This document shows positions 25,739 through 33,942 of a stretch of 64,000 nt of DNA, piece by piece (positions within the stretch are counted from its first letter, which is position 1; every line of letters starts with the position of its first letter). A program made the position numbers and the translations under genes. The notes under the pieces are model-generated. The model was not told where the DNA came from. It searched no databases and saw only the letters and a program-made list of their open reading frames with translations. The stretch lies in NCBI GenBank assembly GCA_020637675.1, contig JACKKD010000002.1, positions 558,001-622,000 of the forward strand, in the 5' to 3' direction. Source of the stretch: Paracoccaceae bacterium. Lineage in GTDB: Bacteria; Pseudomonadota; Alphaproteobacteria; Rhodobacterales; Rhodobacteraceae.

Positions 25739-27880
25739 ATGCGGGTCGAACGGAACGGACTGAAGGTCGCGACGGAACTCGCCGCCTTCATCGAGGAACG
25801 CGCGTTGCCGGGGACGGGCGTCGCCCCCGCGGTGTTCTGGGAGGGCCTCGCCGGGATCGTCCGCGACCTTGCGCCGAAGAATCGGGCGCTTCTGGCGAAA
25901 CGGGACGACCTTCAGGCGAAGATCGACGCCTGGCATGTCGCCCACCGCGGCCGGCCGCATGACCACGAAGCCTACAAGGCCTTCCTCAGCGAGATCGGCT
26001 ACCTCCTGCCCGAAGGCCCCGCGTTCGAGATCGGCACCGAAAACACCGATCCCGAGATCGCGACCGTTCCGGGCCCGCAGCTCGTCGTGCCGGTGACGAA
26101 CGCGCGCTATGCGCTCAACGCCGCGAACGCCCGCTGGGGCAGTCTTTACGACTGCCTCTACGGCACCGACGCGATGGGCTCCCTGCCGCCGAAGGGCGGC
26201 TACGAGAAGGGTCGGGGGGCGCGGGTCGTGGCGCGGGCGCGTGTCTTTCTCGACGAGGCTTTCCCGATCCAGGGCGCGAGCCACGCCGACGTGCGGCGCT
26301 ATCATGTCAGGGAGGGCGTGCTTCTCGTCGACGACATGCCTCTCGTCCAGCCCGAGAAGTTCGTGGGCTACCGCGGCAATCCCAAGGCACCGGACGCGGT
26401 GCTTCTTTGCAACCACGGGCTCCACGTCGAGCTGGTGTTCGACCGGGCGCATTTCATCGGTGCGCGGGATCAGGCCGGACTTGCCGACGTGCAGATGGAA
26501 AGCGCCGTCTCGGCGATCATGGACTGCGAGGATTCCGTCGCCTGCGTCGACGCCGAGGACAAGGTCGAGGCCTATGGCAACTGGCTCGGCCTGATGAAGG
26601 GCGACCTTCAGGACACGTTCGAGAAGGGCGGCCGGACGATGACCCGGCGGCTGAACCCCGACCGCGTCTACTCCGCGCCCGACGGGTCGCAGATCAGCGT
26701 CAAGGGCAGGGCGCTGATGCTTGTGCGCAATGTCGGCCATCTGATGACCAACCCGGCGATCCTCGACGCCGCGGGCGCCGAGGTCTTCGAGGGGCTGATG
26801 GACGCCATGGTCACGGTGGCCATCGCGATGCACGACATCGGGAAGACCGGCGGTGTGCGGAACTCCGTCAAGGGCTCGGTCTATGTCGTGAAGCCCAAGA
26901 TGCACGGGCCGGAGGAGGTCGCCTTCACCGACGAGATATTCACCCGGGTCGAGGCGGCGCTGGGCCTTGCCCGCAATACCGTGAAGATCGGCATCATGGA
27001 CGAGGAGCGGCGCACCTCGGTCAATCTGAAGGAATGCATCCGCGCCGCCAAGGACCGGGTCTGCTTCATCAACACGGGCTTTCTCGACCGCACCGGGGAC
27101 GAGATCCATACATCGATGGAGGCCGGCCCCTTCAGCCGCAAGGACTTCATCAAGCGCAAGGCCTGGATCAACGCCTACGAGGCACAGAATGTGGACATCG
27201 GGCTCGAATGCGGGCTTTCCGGCAAGGCGCAGATCGGCAAGGGCATGTGGGCCATGCCCGACATGATGGCCGCGATGCTGGATGAGAAGATCGCCCACCC
27301 GCGCGCGGGCGCGAACTGCGCCTGGGTGCCCTCGCCCACGGCGGCCACACTCCATGCCCTGCACTACCACAGGGTCGATGTCTTCGCGGTGCAGGCGCGG
27401 CTGAAGAAGGGCGGGCGGCGCGCGCATGTGGACACGCTTCTCGACATTCCGCTCGCAGCCTTCCGCAAGTGGACGCCCGACCAGATCCGCCGCGAGGTGG
27501 AGAACAACGCGCAAGGCATCCTCGGCTATGTCGTGCGCTGGGTCGACCAGGGCGTCGGCTGCTCCAAGGTGCCCGACATCAACGACGTTGGCCTGATGGA
27601 GGACCGTGCCACCTGCCGGATCAGCGCCCAGCACATCGCCAACTGGCTGCATCACGGCGTGGTGTCCCGCGACGAGGTGATGGACGTCCTGCGCAGGATG
27701 GCCGCTGTCGTGGACCGGCAGAACGCGGGCGACCCCGCCTACCGGGCGATGGCGCCGGGCTTTCAGGGCACCGCGTTCCAGGCGGCCTGCGACCTTGTCT
27801 TCCTCGGCCGCGAACAGCCTTCCGGCTACACCGAGCCGGTCCTGCACCGCCGCCGGGCCGAGGTGAAGGCGGCGCACTGA
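25739..27880 (+). CDS. glcB: Malate synthase G
   Basis: 713 residues. Condenses glyoxylate with acetyl-CoA to malate (glyoxylate bypass or glycolate use), cytoplasmic and monomeric. Landmarks of the G isoform: RWGSLYDCLYGTDAMG, the TIM-barrel motif SAIMDCEDSVACVDAEDK with metal-binding acids, RALMLVRNVGHLMTNPA, IGIMDEERRTSVNLKECI and the catalytic region GFLDRTGDEIHTSMEAGP. Length equals the family norm. ATG 25739 follows GGAGG by 7 bases. The ATG 14 codons upstream has no such site. The gene stands alone, divergent from the ArsR operon. Confidence 0.97.
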   Translation: MRVERNGLKVATELAAFIEERALPGTGVAPAVFWEGLAGIVRDLAPKNRALLAKRDDLQAKIDAWHVAHRGRPHDHEAYKAFLSEIGYLLPEGPAFEIGTENTDPEIATVPGPQLVVPVTNARYALNAANARWGSLYDCLYGTDAMGSLPPKGGYEKGRGARVVARARVFLDEAFPIQGASHADVRRYHVREGVLLVDDMPLVQPEKFVGYRGNPKAPDAVLLCNHGLHVELVFDRAHFIGARDQAGLADVQMESAVSAIMDCEDSVACVDAEDKVEAYGNWLGLMKGDLQDTFEKGGRTMTRRLNPDRVYSAPDGSQISVKGRALMLVRNVGHLMTNPAILDAAGAEVFEGLMDAMVTVAIAMHDIGKTGGVRNSVKGSVYVVKPKMHGPEEVAFTDEIFTRVEAALGLARNTVKIGIMDEERRTSVNLKECIRAAKDRVCFINTGFLDRTGDEIHTSMEAGPFSRKDFIKRKAWINAYEAQNVDIGLECGLSGKAQIGKGMWAMPDMMAAMLDEKIAHPRAGANCAWVPSPTAATLHALHYHRVDVFAVQARLKKGGRRAHVDTLLDIPLAAFRKWTPDQIRREVENNAQGILGYVVRWVDQGVGCSKVPDINDVGLMEDRATCRISAQHIANWLHHGVVSRDEVMDVLRRMAAVVDRQNAGDPAYRAMAPGFQGTAFQAACDLVFLGREQPSGYTEPVLHRRRAEVKAAH

Positions 27881-27895
27881 GGGCGCACCGCCCTC
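27879..27895 (+). terminator. Small hairpin overlapping the glcB stop codon
   Basis: GAGGGC (27879-27884) pairs with GCCCTC (27890-27895) around a 5-base loop. No T-run follows, so it would need Rho or merely protects the 3' end. Confidence 0.25.
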
Positions 27896-27994
27896 GGCCC
27901 CCGTGAGGTTCCTGCGCCAGCCAGGAAGGCAGACCGGACCTTTCCGAAGCGGGGCACGATCCGCCGGATTTCCGGGCATCGTCGCCGGCCCTGA

Positions 27995-28014
27995 CCTCTG
28001 CGCCGGCGCAGAGG
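27995..28014. repeat. Perfect 20-bp palindrome upstream of the amidotransferase gene
   Basis: CCTCTGCGCCGGCGCAGAGG is identical to its reverse complement, with no central spacer. It lies about 70 bases before the ATG at 28086, in the 205-base gap after glcB. A dimeric regulator site is more likely than a terminator given the absence of loop and T-run. No candidate regulator is encoded next to it. Confidence 0.55.
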
Positions 28015-28085
28015 GCCCTGTGCGCGGCGCGGGGCTTTTCCTCCGCGCCGGCGCGGCCTATCCTTCGCGGAAGGAAACGACGGAT

Positions 28086-28874
28086 ATGCGCATGACCCGG
28101 CCAATCGTCGGCATCATCGGCAACATGAACCTCATCAACGACGAGTATCCCGTCCATGCCGGCGGCACGATGAACTCCGCCGCGGTGGCGCAGGTGGCGG
28201 GCTGCATGCCGCTCTTGATCCCGTCGGACCCGCGCTTCGTCAGCGTCGAGGAGCTTCTCGACGCCTGCCACGGGTTCCTCCTGACCGGCGGGCGGCCGAA
28301 CGTCCATCCGTCGGAATACGGCGAGGAGGAGACCGAGGCGCATGGCGCCTTCGACCGCTGCCGCGATGCGATCACGCTGCCCTTGGTGCGCGCCTGTGTC
28401 GAGCGGGGCCAGCCCTTCCTCGGCATCTGCCGCGGCTTTCAGGAAGTGAACGTGGCGCTCGGCGGCACGCTCCATCCCGAGATCCGCGACCTTCCGGGCC
28501 GGATGAACCACAGGATGCCGCCCGAGGGCACGATCGAGGAGAAATTCGCGCTGCGCCACCGGGTGCGGTTCTCCGAGGGTGGTCCCTTTGCGCGGCTTTT
28601 CGGCGCGGCCGAGGTGATGACGAACTCGCTTCACGGGCAGGGGATCAAGCAGCCCGGCAAGCGGATCGTGATCGACGGCTGGGCGGAGGACGGCACGCCC
28701 GAGGCGCTTTTCGTCGAGGGCGCGGCAGGATTCACGCTCGCGGTGCAGTGGCATCCGGAGTGGAACGCCGCGACCGATCCTGTGTCGCGGCCCCTGTTCC
28801 GGGCCTTCGGCGAGGCCGCCGCGCGATGGGCCGTGTCGCGGCAACCGGGGACCGAACGGGTGCGGATCGCCTGA
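28086..28874 (+). CDS. Gamma-glutamyl-gamma-aminobutyrate hydrolase-family class I amidotransferase (PuuD-like)
   Basis: 262 residues, one class I glutamine-amidotransferase domain of the peptidase C26 group. Nucleophile C115 in LGICRGFQEVNVALGG, with H223 and E225 in QWHPEWN completing the triad. The LLTGGRPNVHPSEYG and EIRDLPGRMNH motifs are typical of PuuD-like hydrolases that release GABA or cleave other gamma-glutamyl amides. A polyamine locus with PuuB-type oxidases occurs 20 kb away, which makes such a role plausible. GGAAGGAA precedes the ATG. Longer in-frame versions start in the intergenic region. Confidence 0.9.
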   Translation: MRMTRPIVGIIGNMNLINDEYPVHAGGTMNSAAVAQVAGCMPLLIPSDPRFVSVEELLDACHGFLLTGGRPNVHPSEYGEEETEAHGAFDRCRDAITLPLVRACVERGQPFLGICRGFQEVNVALGGTLHPEIRDLPGRMNHRMPPEGTIEEKFALRHRVRFSEGGPFARLFGAAEVMTNSLHGQGIKQPGKRIVIDGWAEDGTPEALFVEGAAGFTLAVQWHPEWNAATDPVSRPLFRAFGEAAARWAVSRQPGTERVRIA

Positions 28875-28892
28875 CGGCGCGCCCTGCCAGAG

Positions 28893-28914
28893 GCGCCGCC
28901 CGCGTTCGCGGCGC
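28893..28914. terminator. Hairpin in the convergent gap before kynA
   Basis: GCGCCGC (28893-28899) pairs with GCGGCGC (28908-28914) around an 8-base loop between the stops of two convergent genes. There is no T-run, so the call is weak. Confidence 0.25.
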
Positions 28915-28916
28915 GG

Positions 28917-29750
28917 TCAGAGCGCGGTGCGCACCCGCCAAAGTTCCGGAAACAGTTCCACCTCGAGCATCCTGCGCAGGTAGGGCACCCCGCCGGTTCC
29001 GCCGGTCCCGCGTTTCAGCCCGATCACGCGCTCGACGGTGGTGACGTGGTTGAAGCGCCAACGGCGGAAGTAGTCCTCGAAATCGACGAGCTTTTCGGCC
29101 AGTTCGTAAAGCGCCCAGTGCTCCTCGGGTGCACGGTAGACGACGGTCCAGACCTTCATGACCCCTTCGTCTTCTGCCCAGGGTTGGCGGAAGTCGCGCT
29201 TCAGCACCGCCTCCGGCACGGCAAGGCCCGCGCGGGCGGCCACCCGAAGCGCCTCGTCGTAGAGCGAGGGACGGGCGAGCTCGGCCTCCAGTTTCGCGAG
29301 GATGTCGGGCCGGTGGGCGTGCGGGCGCAGCATCGCCGCGTTGCGGTTGCCTGCGGCATATTCGATCAGCCGGTACTGCCAGGACTGGAAGCCCGAGGAC
29401 TGGCCGAGGGCGGCGCGAAACCGGGTGTAGTCGGCGGGCGTCATGGTGCGCAGCACGTCCCAGGCGGAATTCAGCTGCTCCATGATGCGGGCGACGCGGG
29501 CGAGCATCTTGAAGGCCGGTTGCAGCGCGTCCCGCGCCATCGCGGCGCGGGCGGCGGCGAGTTCGCCGAGCGCGAGTTTCATCCAGAGTTCGGAGGTCTG
29601 GTGCTGGATGATGAACAGCATCTCGTCCTGCGCGTCGCTGAGCGGCGCCTGCGCGGTCAGGAGCGCGTCGAGTTTCAGGTAGTCGCCATAGCTCATGCGG
29701 CCGTCGAAGGACATCTGCGCGCCTTCGGCCGAGGGGTCATAGGTGGTCAT
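28917..29750 (-). CDS. kynA: Tryptophan 2,3-dioxygenase
   Basis: 277 residues. Heme enzyme oxidising L-tryptophan to N-formylkynurenine. Distal H50 in MLFIIQHQTSELWMKL, proximal heme ligand H235 in RRWRFNHVTTVERVIG, and the conserved GTGGTGGVPYL loop. Length is as in bacterial TDOs. GGAGACC lies right before the ATG. Third gene of kynU-GNAT-kynA on the minus strand, with 156 bases before it, so it may also have its own promoter. Confidence 0.97.
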   Translation of the reverse strand: MTTYDPSAEGAQMSFDGRMSYGDYLKLDALLTAQAPLSDAQDEMLFIIQHQTSELWMKLALGELAAARAAMARDALQPAFKMLARVARIMEQLNSAWDVLRTMTPADYTRFRAALGQSSGFQSWQYRLIEYAAGNRNAAMLRPHAHRPDILAKLEAELARPSLYDEALRVAARAGLAVPEAVLKRDFRQPWAEDEGVMKVWTVVYRAPEEHWALYELAEKLVDFEDYFRRWRFNHVTTVERVIGLKRGTGGTGGVPYLRRMLEVELFPELWRVRTAL

Positions 29751-29906
29751 GGTGGTCTCCGTGGAAAGGTGCTGGAAGGCGCCCCGTCAGGGTCCGATCC
29801 TAAAGGCTTTCCGCCGCAATGACTGCGGTCCTGCCGATCCTGCGCCACAGCCCCGCCCAGGCGCCGGGGCGCGCCAGCCGCGGTTCGATGCGGCGGGTTT
29901 CGGGTT

Positions 29907-30383
29907 TCATGGCCGTGACCCGAGGTCGAGCGACATCAGGAACGTCTCGTAAATCTGCCCGTCGGCCGCGTAATTCTCGGCCGCGTCGAGCCGCCAGCCC
30001 TGCTTCTCGAAGAAGCGGCGGGCAAGATGGCTGGCGCGGACGGTCAGGCGCGACAGCCCCTCGGCCCGGGCATGGTCGAGAAGCGCGCCGTAAAGCGCCT
30101 GCGCGACGCCCTTGCCCATGACCTCCGGCAGGACGAAGGCCATGTCGAGATAGCCTTCGCGATCCAGTGACATGAAGCCGGTCATGCCCCTGTCGTCCTC
30201 GGCCACCCAGCACCACTGGTCCATCTGCGGGTCCGGTTCGTCCCAGTCCGGCTCGGGCGCGGGCGCCCAGGCGGCGCGCTGTGCCGCGTCGTAGAAGGAT
30301 GCCGCGCCTTCGCGGACGGCGCGGTAGAAGACCAGCGCCTTCGCGGTCCGGTCTTCCGGGCGATAGGCGCGGACTTGCATCAT
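29907..30383 (-). CDS. GNAT-family N-acetyltransferase
   Basis: 158 residues. GNAT fold with the acetyl-CoA loop in AFVLPEVMGKGVAQALYGALLDHA and the terminal ASHLARRFFEKQGWR motif. It should transfer an acetyl group to an unknown amine. ATG 30383 overlaps the kynU stop (ATGA), placing it inside the tryptophan-degradation operon. A role in modifying kynurenine-pathway amines is possible but unproven. Confidence 0.9.
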   Translation of the reverse strand: MMQVRAYRPEDRTAKALVFYRAVREGAASFYDAAQRAAWAPAPEPDWDEPDPQMDQWCWVAEDDRGMTGFMSLDREGYLDMAFVLPEVMGKGVAQALYGALLDHARAEGLSRLTVRASHLARRFFEKQGWRLDAAENYAADGQIYETFLMSLDLGSRP

Positions 30384-31576
30384 GTCACCTTCGCGCGGGC
30401 CCTGAACTCCGCCCGGTCCCACAGCTGCTCGTCCATGACCCGCTTCAGGATCGCCACCGCGCGCTTCACGTCCGCCATCGTGGTGTAGAGCGGCGTGAAG
30501 CCGAAGCGCAGGATGTCCGGGGCGCGGAAGTCGCCGATGACGCCGTGGGCGATCAGCGCCTGCATGATCGCGTAGCCCTCGGGGTGGCGGAAGCTGACCT
30601 GGCTGCCGCGCGCCGCGGGGTCGCGGGGCGAGGCGAGCGTCAGGGCGGGGCAGGCGGCCTCGACCCCGGTCAGGAACGCCTCGCTGAGGTCGATCGACCG
30701 GGCGCGGACATCGGCCATGTCCACCCGGTCCCAGATGTCCATCGAGGCCTCGAGCGCCGCCATCTGCAGGATCGGCGGGGTGCCCACGCGCATCCGCTCG
30801 ATGCCCGCGCCGGGTCGGTAGTCGAGGTCGAAGGCAAAGGGCGCCTCGTGACCCAGCCAGCCGGAAAGCGCCGGGCGCACCTGCGCGGCCAGCCGCGGCG
30901 CGATGTAGATGAAGGCCGGACCGCCGGGGCCGGAGTTCAGGTACTTGTAGGTGCAGCCCACGGCGAAATCGGCGCGGCAGCCGGCCAGGTCCACCTCCAC
31001 CGCGCCGGCCGAATGGGCAAGGTCCCAGACGACGAGCGCGCCGGCCGCATGGGCTTTCTCGATCAGCCGCTTCATGTCGTGCCGGCGTCCGGTGCGGTAG
31101 TCGACCTCGGTCAGCATCAGGACGGCAAGGTCGGGGGTGATCGCCGCCTCGACCGCCTCGGGGGCGACGGTGCGCAGTTCGTAGCCCTGCCCGAGCGTGC
31201 GTACAAGGCCGTCGGCCATGTAGAGGTCCGAGGGGAAGTTGCCGGTGTCCGACAGGATCACCCGGCGGTCCGGGCGCAGGTCTAGCGCGGAGGCGAGTGC
31301 CTGGTAGACCTTGATCGACAGCGTGTCGCCGAGGACGACCGTGCCGGGTTCCGCCCCGATCAGACGCCCGATGCGGTCGCCGAGCCGGCGCGGAAGGTCC
31401 ATCCATCTCGCCCGGTTCCAGGCGGTGATGAGCATTTCGCCCCACTCCTTCGTGACGCATTCCGCGACACGCGCGGCAGCGGCCCTCGGCAGCGGCCCGA
31501 GCGAGTTGCCGTCGAGGTAGATCACGCCCTCGGGCAGGGCGAAGGCGGCGCGGGTGGCGACGAAATCGGTCGGCAT
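30380..31576 (-). CDS. kynU: Kynureninase
   Basis: 398-residue PLP enzyme splitting kynurenine into anthranilate and alanine. Landmarks: YLDGNSLGPLPRAA, the FPSD motif at 114-117, WDLAHSAG at 185-191, and the PLP lysine K211 in CTYKYLNSGPGGP. Start ATG 31576 has GGGGAAG just upstream and gives the normal family length. An ATG 52 codons earlier would add an unrelated basic tail. Leads the kynU-GNAT-kynA operon. The formamidase between the two enzymatic steps (kynB) is not in the window. Confidence 0.97.
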   Translation of the reverse strand: MPTDFVATRAAFALPEGVIYLDGNSLGPLPRAAAARVAECVTKEWGEMLITAWNRARWMDLPRRLGDRIGRLIGAEPGTVVLGDTLSIKVYQALASALDLRPDRRVILSDTGNFPSDLYMADGLVRTLGQGYELRTVAPEAVEAAITPDLAVLMLTEVDYRTGRRHDMKRLIEKAHAAGALVVWDLAHSAGAVEVDLAGCRADFAVGCTYKYLNSGPGGPAFIYIAPRLAAQVRPALSGWLGHEAPFAFDLDYRPGAGIERMRVGTPPILQMAALEASMDIWDRVDMADVRARSIDLSEAFLTGVEAACPALTLASPRDPAARGSQVSFRHPEGYAIMQALIAHGVIGDFRAPDILRFGFTPLYTTMADVKRAVAILKRVMDEQLWDRAEFRARAKVT

Positions 31577-31767
31577 CGGTCTTCCCCATCGGTTTTCCAC
31601 GATCTTGGAGACTTGTACTGCCGCCGGCCAGAGGAATTTCGCGCGTCCTCTGGTGCCGTGCGCCCCGATCACACCCGAGGGATACGTCGCCGGCGAAGCG
31701 GGCGGCGCACTTGAACTCCGCATGTCCTCCACACTAGGGTCGCGCGAAACTTTCTCTGGGGATCCCG

Positions 31768-32208
31768 ATGGCCAAGGAAATCGACTTTCCGCCGGTCTGG
31801 CTGGCCGGATTTGCCGCCCTCGGGGGCGCGATCGGGCGCGTCGTGCCCGTCGTGACGCCCGTGAACGACATCCTCGGCGCCGCCCTGATCTTCGCCGGCC
31901 TCGCGCTCATGATCGTGGCCGCGGGCCAGATGCTGATCGCACGGACGAGCGTCATCCCCCGCCGCGACCCCGACGCCTTTGTCCATGGCGGGGTCTTCCG
32001 CCTCAGCCGCAACCCGATCTACCTCGCCGACGCGATCCTGCTCGCCGGCCTCTACATCGCCTGGGACGCGCTCATCGCGCTGCCGCTCGTCGCCGTCTTC
32101 GCCATCGTGATCCAGAAGCGCTTCATCCTCGACGAGGAGGCGCGGCTGAGCCGGCGCTTCGGCGACGAATACCTCGAATACACAGCGCGTGTCCGGCGAT
32201 GGCTATGA
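31768..32208 (+). CDS. Isoprenylcysteine carboxyl methyltransferase/PEMT-like membrane protein
   Basis: 146 residues with about four hydrophobic helices and the cofactor-site motif VHGGVFRLSRNPIYLADAILL followed by EEARLSRRFGDEYLEYTARVRRWL, the signature of the ICMT/phospholipid methyltransferase family that uses S-adenosylmethionine in the membrane. Substrate unknown. Starts at ATG 31768, divergent from kynU. It ends 150 bases before pntA. Confidence 0.88.
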   Translation: MAKEIDFPPVWLAGFAALGGAIGRVVPVVTPVNDILGAALIFAGLALMIVAAGQMLIARTSVIPRRDPDAFVHGGVFRLSRNPIYLADAILLAGLYIAWDALIALPLVAVFAIVIQKRFILDEEARLSRRFGDEYLEYTARVRRWL

Positions 32209-32357
32209 CCTCGCGCAGGCCGGGCGCAGGCCGGCGCGGCGCTCTGCGATTGCCTGTTGTGGCGACGCCGCGTTGCAGAGTAACAGTTTCCGCCAAGGCA
32301 CTGACATGACGGAACACGCGGGCGACCGCGCGGGGGACATTCCGGAAAGGAGAGACA

Positions 32358-33929
32358 GTGAAGATCGGGGCACCGAAGGAGATCTTTGAGGGCGAGAACC
32401 GCGTCGCGATGACACCGGACTCCGCCCTTCAGCTGCAGAAGCTGGGGCATGAATGCTTCATCGAGACGGGCGCGGGGGCAAAGGCCGGGTTTTCCGATGC
32501 GGCCTACGAGGCCGCGGGTGTCAAGGTCGTCAAGACGGCGGCCGCGCTCTTCAAGGAGGTGGATGTCGTCGCCAAGGTGCGCCCCCCGACCGAGGCCGAG
32601 ACGAAGCGGCTCGGCGCCGGGCAGACGCTGATCTCGTTCTTCTATCCCGCTCAGAACAAAGAGCTTCTGGAGCTTGCCAACAAGCAGGGCGCGACCGTCA
32701 TCGCCATGGACATGGTGCCGCGCATCAGCCGGGCGCAGAAGATGGACGCGCTGTCGTCGATGGCGAACATCGCCGGCTACCGCGCGGTGATCGAGGCGGG
32801 CAACAACTTCGGCCGCTTCTTCACCGGCCAGGTGACGGCGGCGGGCAAGGTGCCCCCGGCCAAGGTCCTGATCATCGGCGCGGGTGTCGCGGGGCTGGCC
32901 GCCATCGGCACATCGACGAGCCTCGGCGCGATCACCTACGCCTTCGACGTGCGCCCAGAAGTGGCCGAGCAGATCGAATCGATGGGCGCGGAATTCGTCT
33001 ATCTCGACTTCGCCGAGCAGACCGACGGGGCGGCGACCGGCGGCTATGCCGCGCCCTCGTCGCCGGAGTTCCGCGAGGCGCAGCTGAAGAAGTTCCGCGA
33101 GCTGGCGCCCGAGATGGACATCGTCATCTCCACCGCGCTGATTCCCGGCCGCGATGCGCCGGTCCTCTGGACGAAGGACATGGTCGAGGCGATGAAGCCC
33201 GGCTCGGTCATCGTCGACCTTGCCGCCGAGCGCGGCGGCAACTGCGAACTGACGGTGAAGGACGAGAAGATCGTGACGCCGAACGGCGTGACCATCGTCG
33301 GCTATACCGATTTCCCCTCGCGCATGGCCGCCCAGGCCTCGACGCTCTATTCGACCAACGTCCGCCACATGATGACGGACCTGACGCCGGCCAAGGACGG
33401 TGTCGTCAACCAGAACATGGACGACGACGTGATCCGCGGCGCGACCGTGACCCATGCGGGCGCGGTCACCTTCCCGCCGCCGCCGCCGAAGATCCAGGCG
33501 ATCGCCGCACAGAAGCCGAAGGAGAAGCCGAAGGAACTGACACCGGAGGAGAGGCGCGCGGCCGAGGTGGCGGCCTTCAAGGCGCAGACCCGGAGCCAGG
33601 TGACGCTGCTTGGCGTCGGCGGGGCGCTGATCCTGCTCGCAGGGCTTTTCGCCCCGGCGAGCTTCATGCAGCACTTCATCGTCTTCGTGCTCTCGGTCTT
33701 CGTCGGCTTCCAGGTGATCTGGAACGTCTCGCATTCGCTGCACACTCCACTGATGGCGGTGACGAACGCGATTTCGTCGATCATCATCCTCGGCGCACTG
33801 TTGCAGATCGGATCGGGCTCGTTCCTCGTGATCCTGCTCGCGGCGCTTTCGGTCTTCATGGCCGGGATCAACATCTTCGGTGGCTTCATGGTCACCCGGC
33901 GCATGCTCGCCATGTTCCAGAAGTCGTAA
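32358..33929 (+). CDS. pntA: NAD(P) transhydrogenase subunit alpha
   Basis: 523 residues. With PntB it couples proton re-entry to hydride transfer from NADH to NADP+ at the inner membrane. The N-terminal alanine-dehydrogenase-like dI domain binds NAD(H): KIGAPKEIFEGENRVAMTP, dinucleotide motif GAGVAGLAAIGTSTSLG, and YTDFPSRMAAQ. A KPKEKPKELTPEERR hinge leads to four C-terminal membrane helices. This is the fused, E. coli-like form rather than split PntAA/PntAB. GTG start with AAAGGAG 7 bases upstream. pntB follows after 13 bases. Confidence 0.97.
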   Translation: MKIGAPKEIFEGENRVAMTPDSALQLQKLGHECFIETGAGAKAGFSDAAYEAAGVKVVKTAAALFKEVDVVAKVRPPTEAETKRLGAGQTLISFFYPAQNKELLELANKQGATVIAMDMVPRISRAQKMDALSSMANIAGYRAVIEAGNNFGRFFTGQVTAAGKVPPAKVLIIGAGVAGLAAIGTSTSLGAITYAFDVRPEVAEQIESMGAEFVYLDFAEQTDGAATGGYAAPSSPEFREAQLKKFRELAPEMDIVISTALIPGRDAPVLWTKDMVEAMKPGSVIVDLAAERGGNCELTVKDEKIVTPNGVTIVGYTDFPSRMAAQASTLYSTNVRHMMTDLTPAKDGVVNQNMDDDVIRGATVTHAGAVTFPPPPPKIQAIAAQKPKEKPKELTPEERRAAEVAAFKAQTRSQVTLLGVGGALILLAGLFAPASFMQHFIVFVLSVFVGFQVIWNVSHSLHTPLMAVTNAISSIIILGALLQIGSGSFLVILLAALSVFMAGINIFGGFMVTRRMLAMFQKS

Positions 33930-33942
33930 GGAGACGGGCGCG

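Noticed and set aside
25703..27979. 758-residue minus-strand open frame
   Set aside because: Antisense to malate synthase G; no family motifs.
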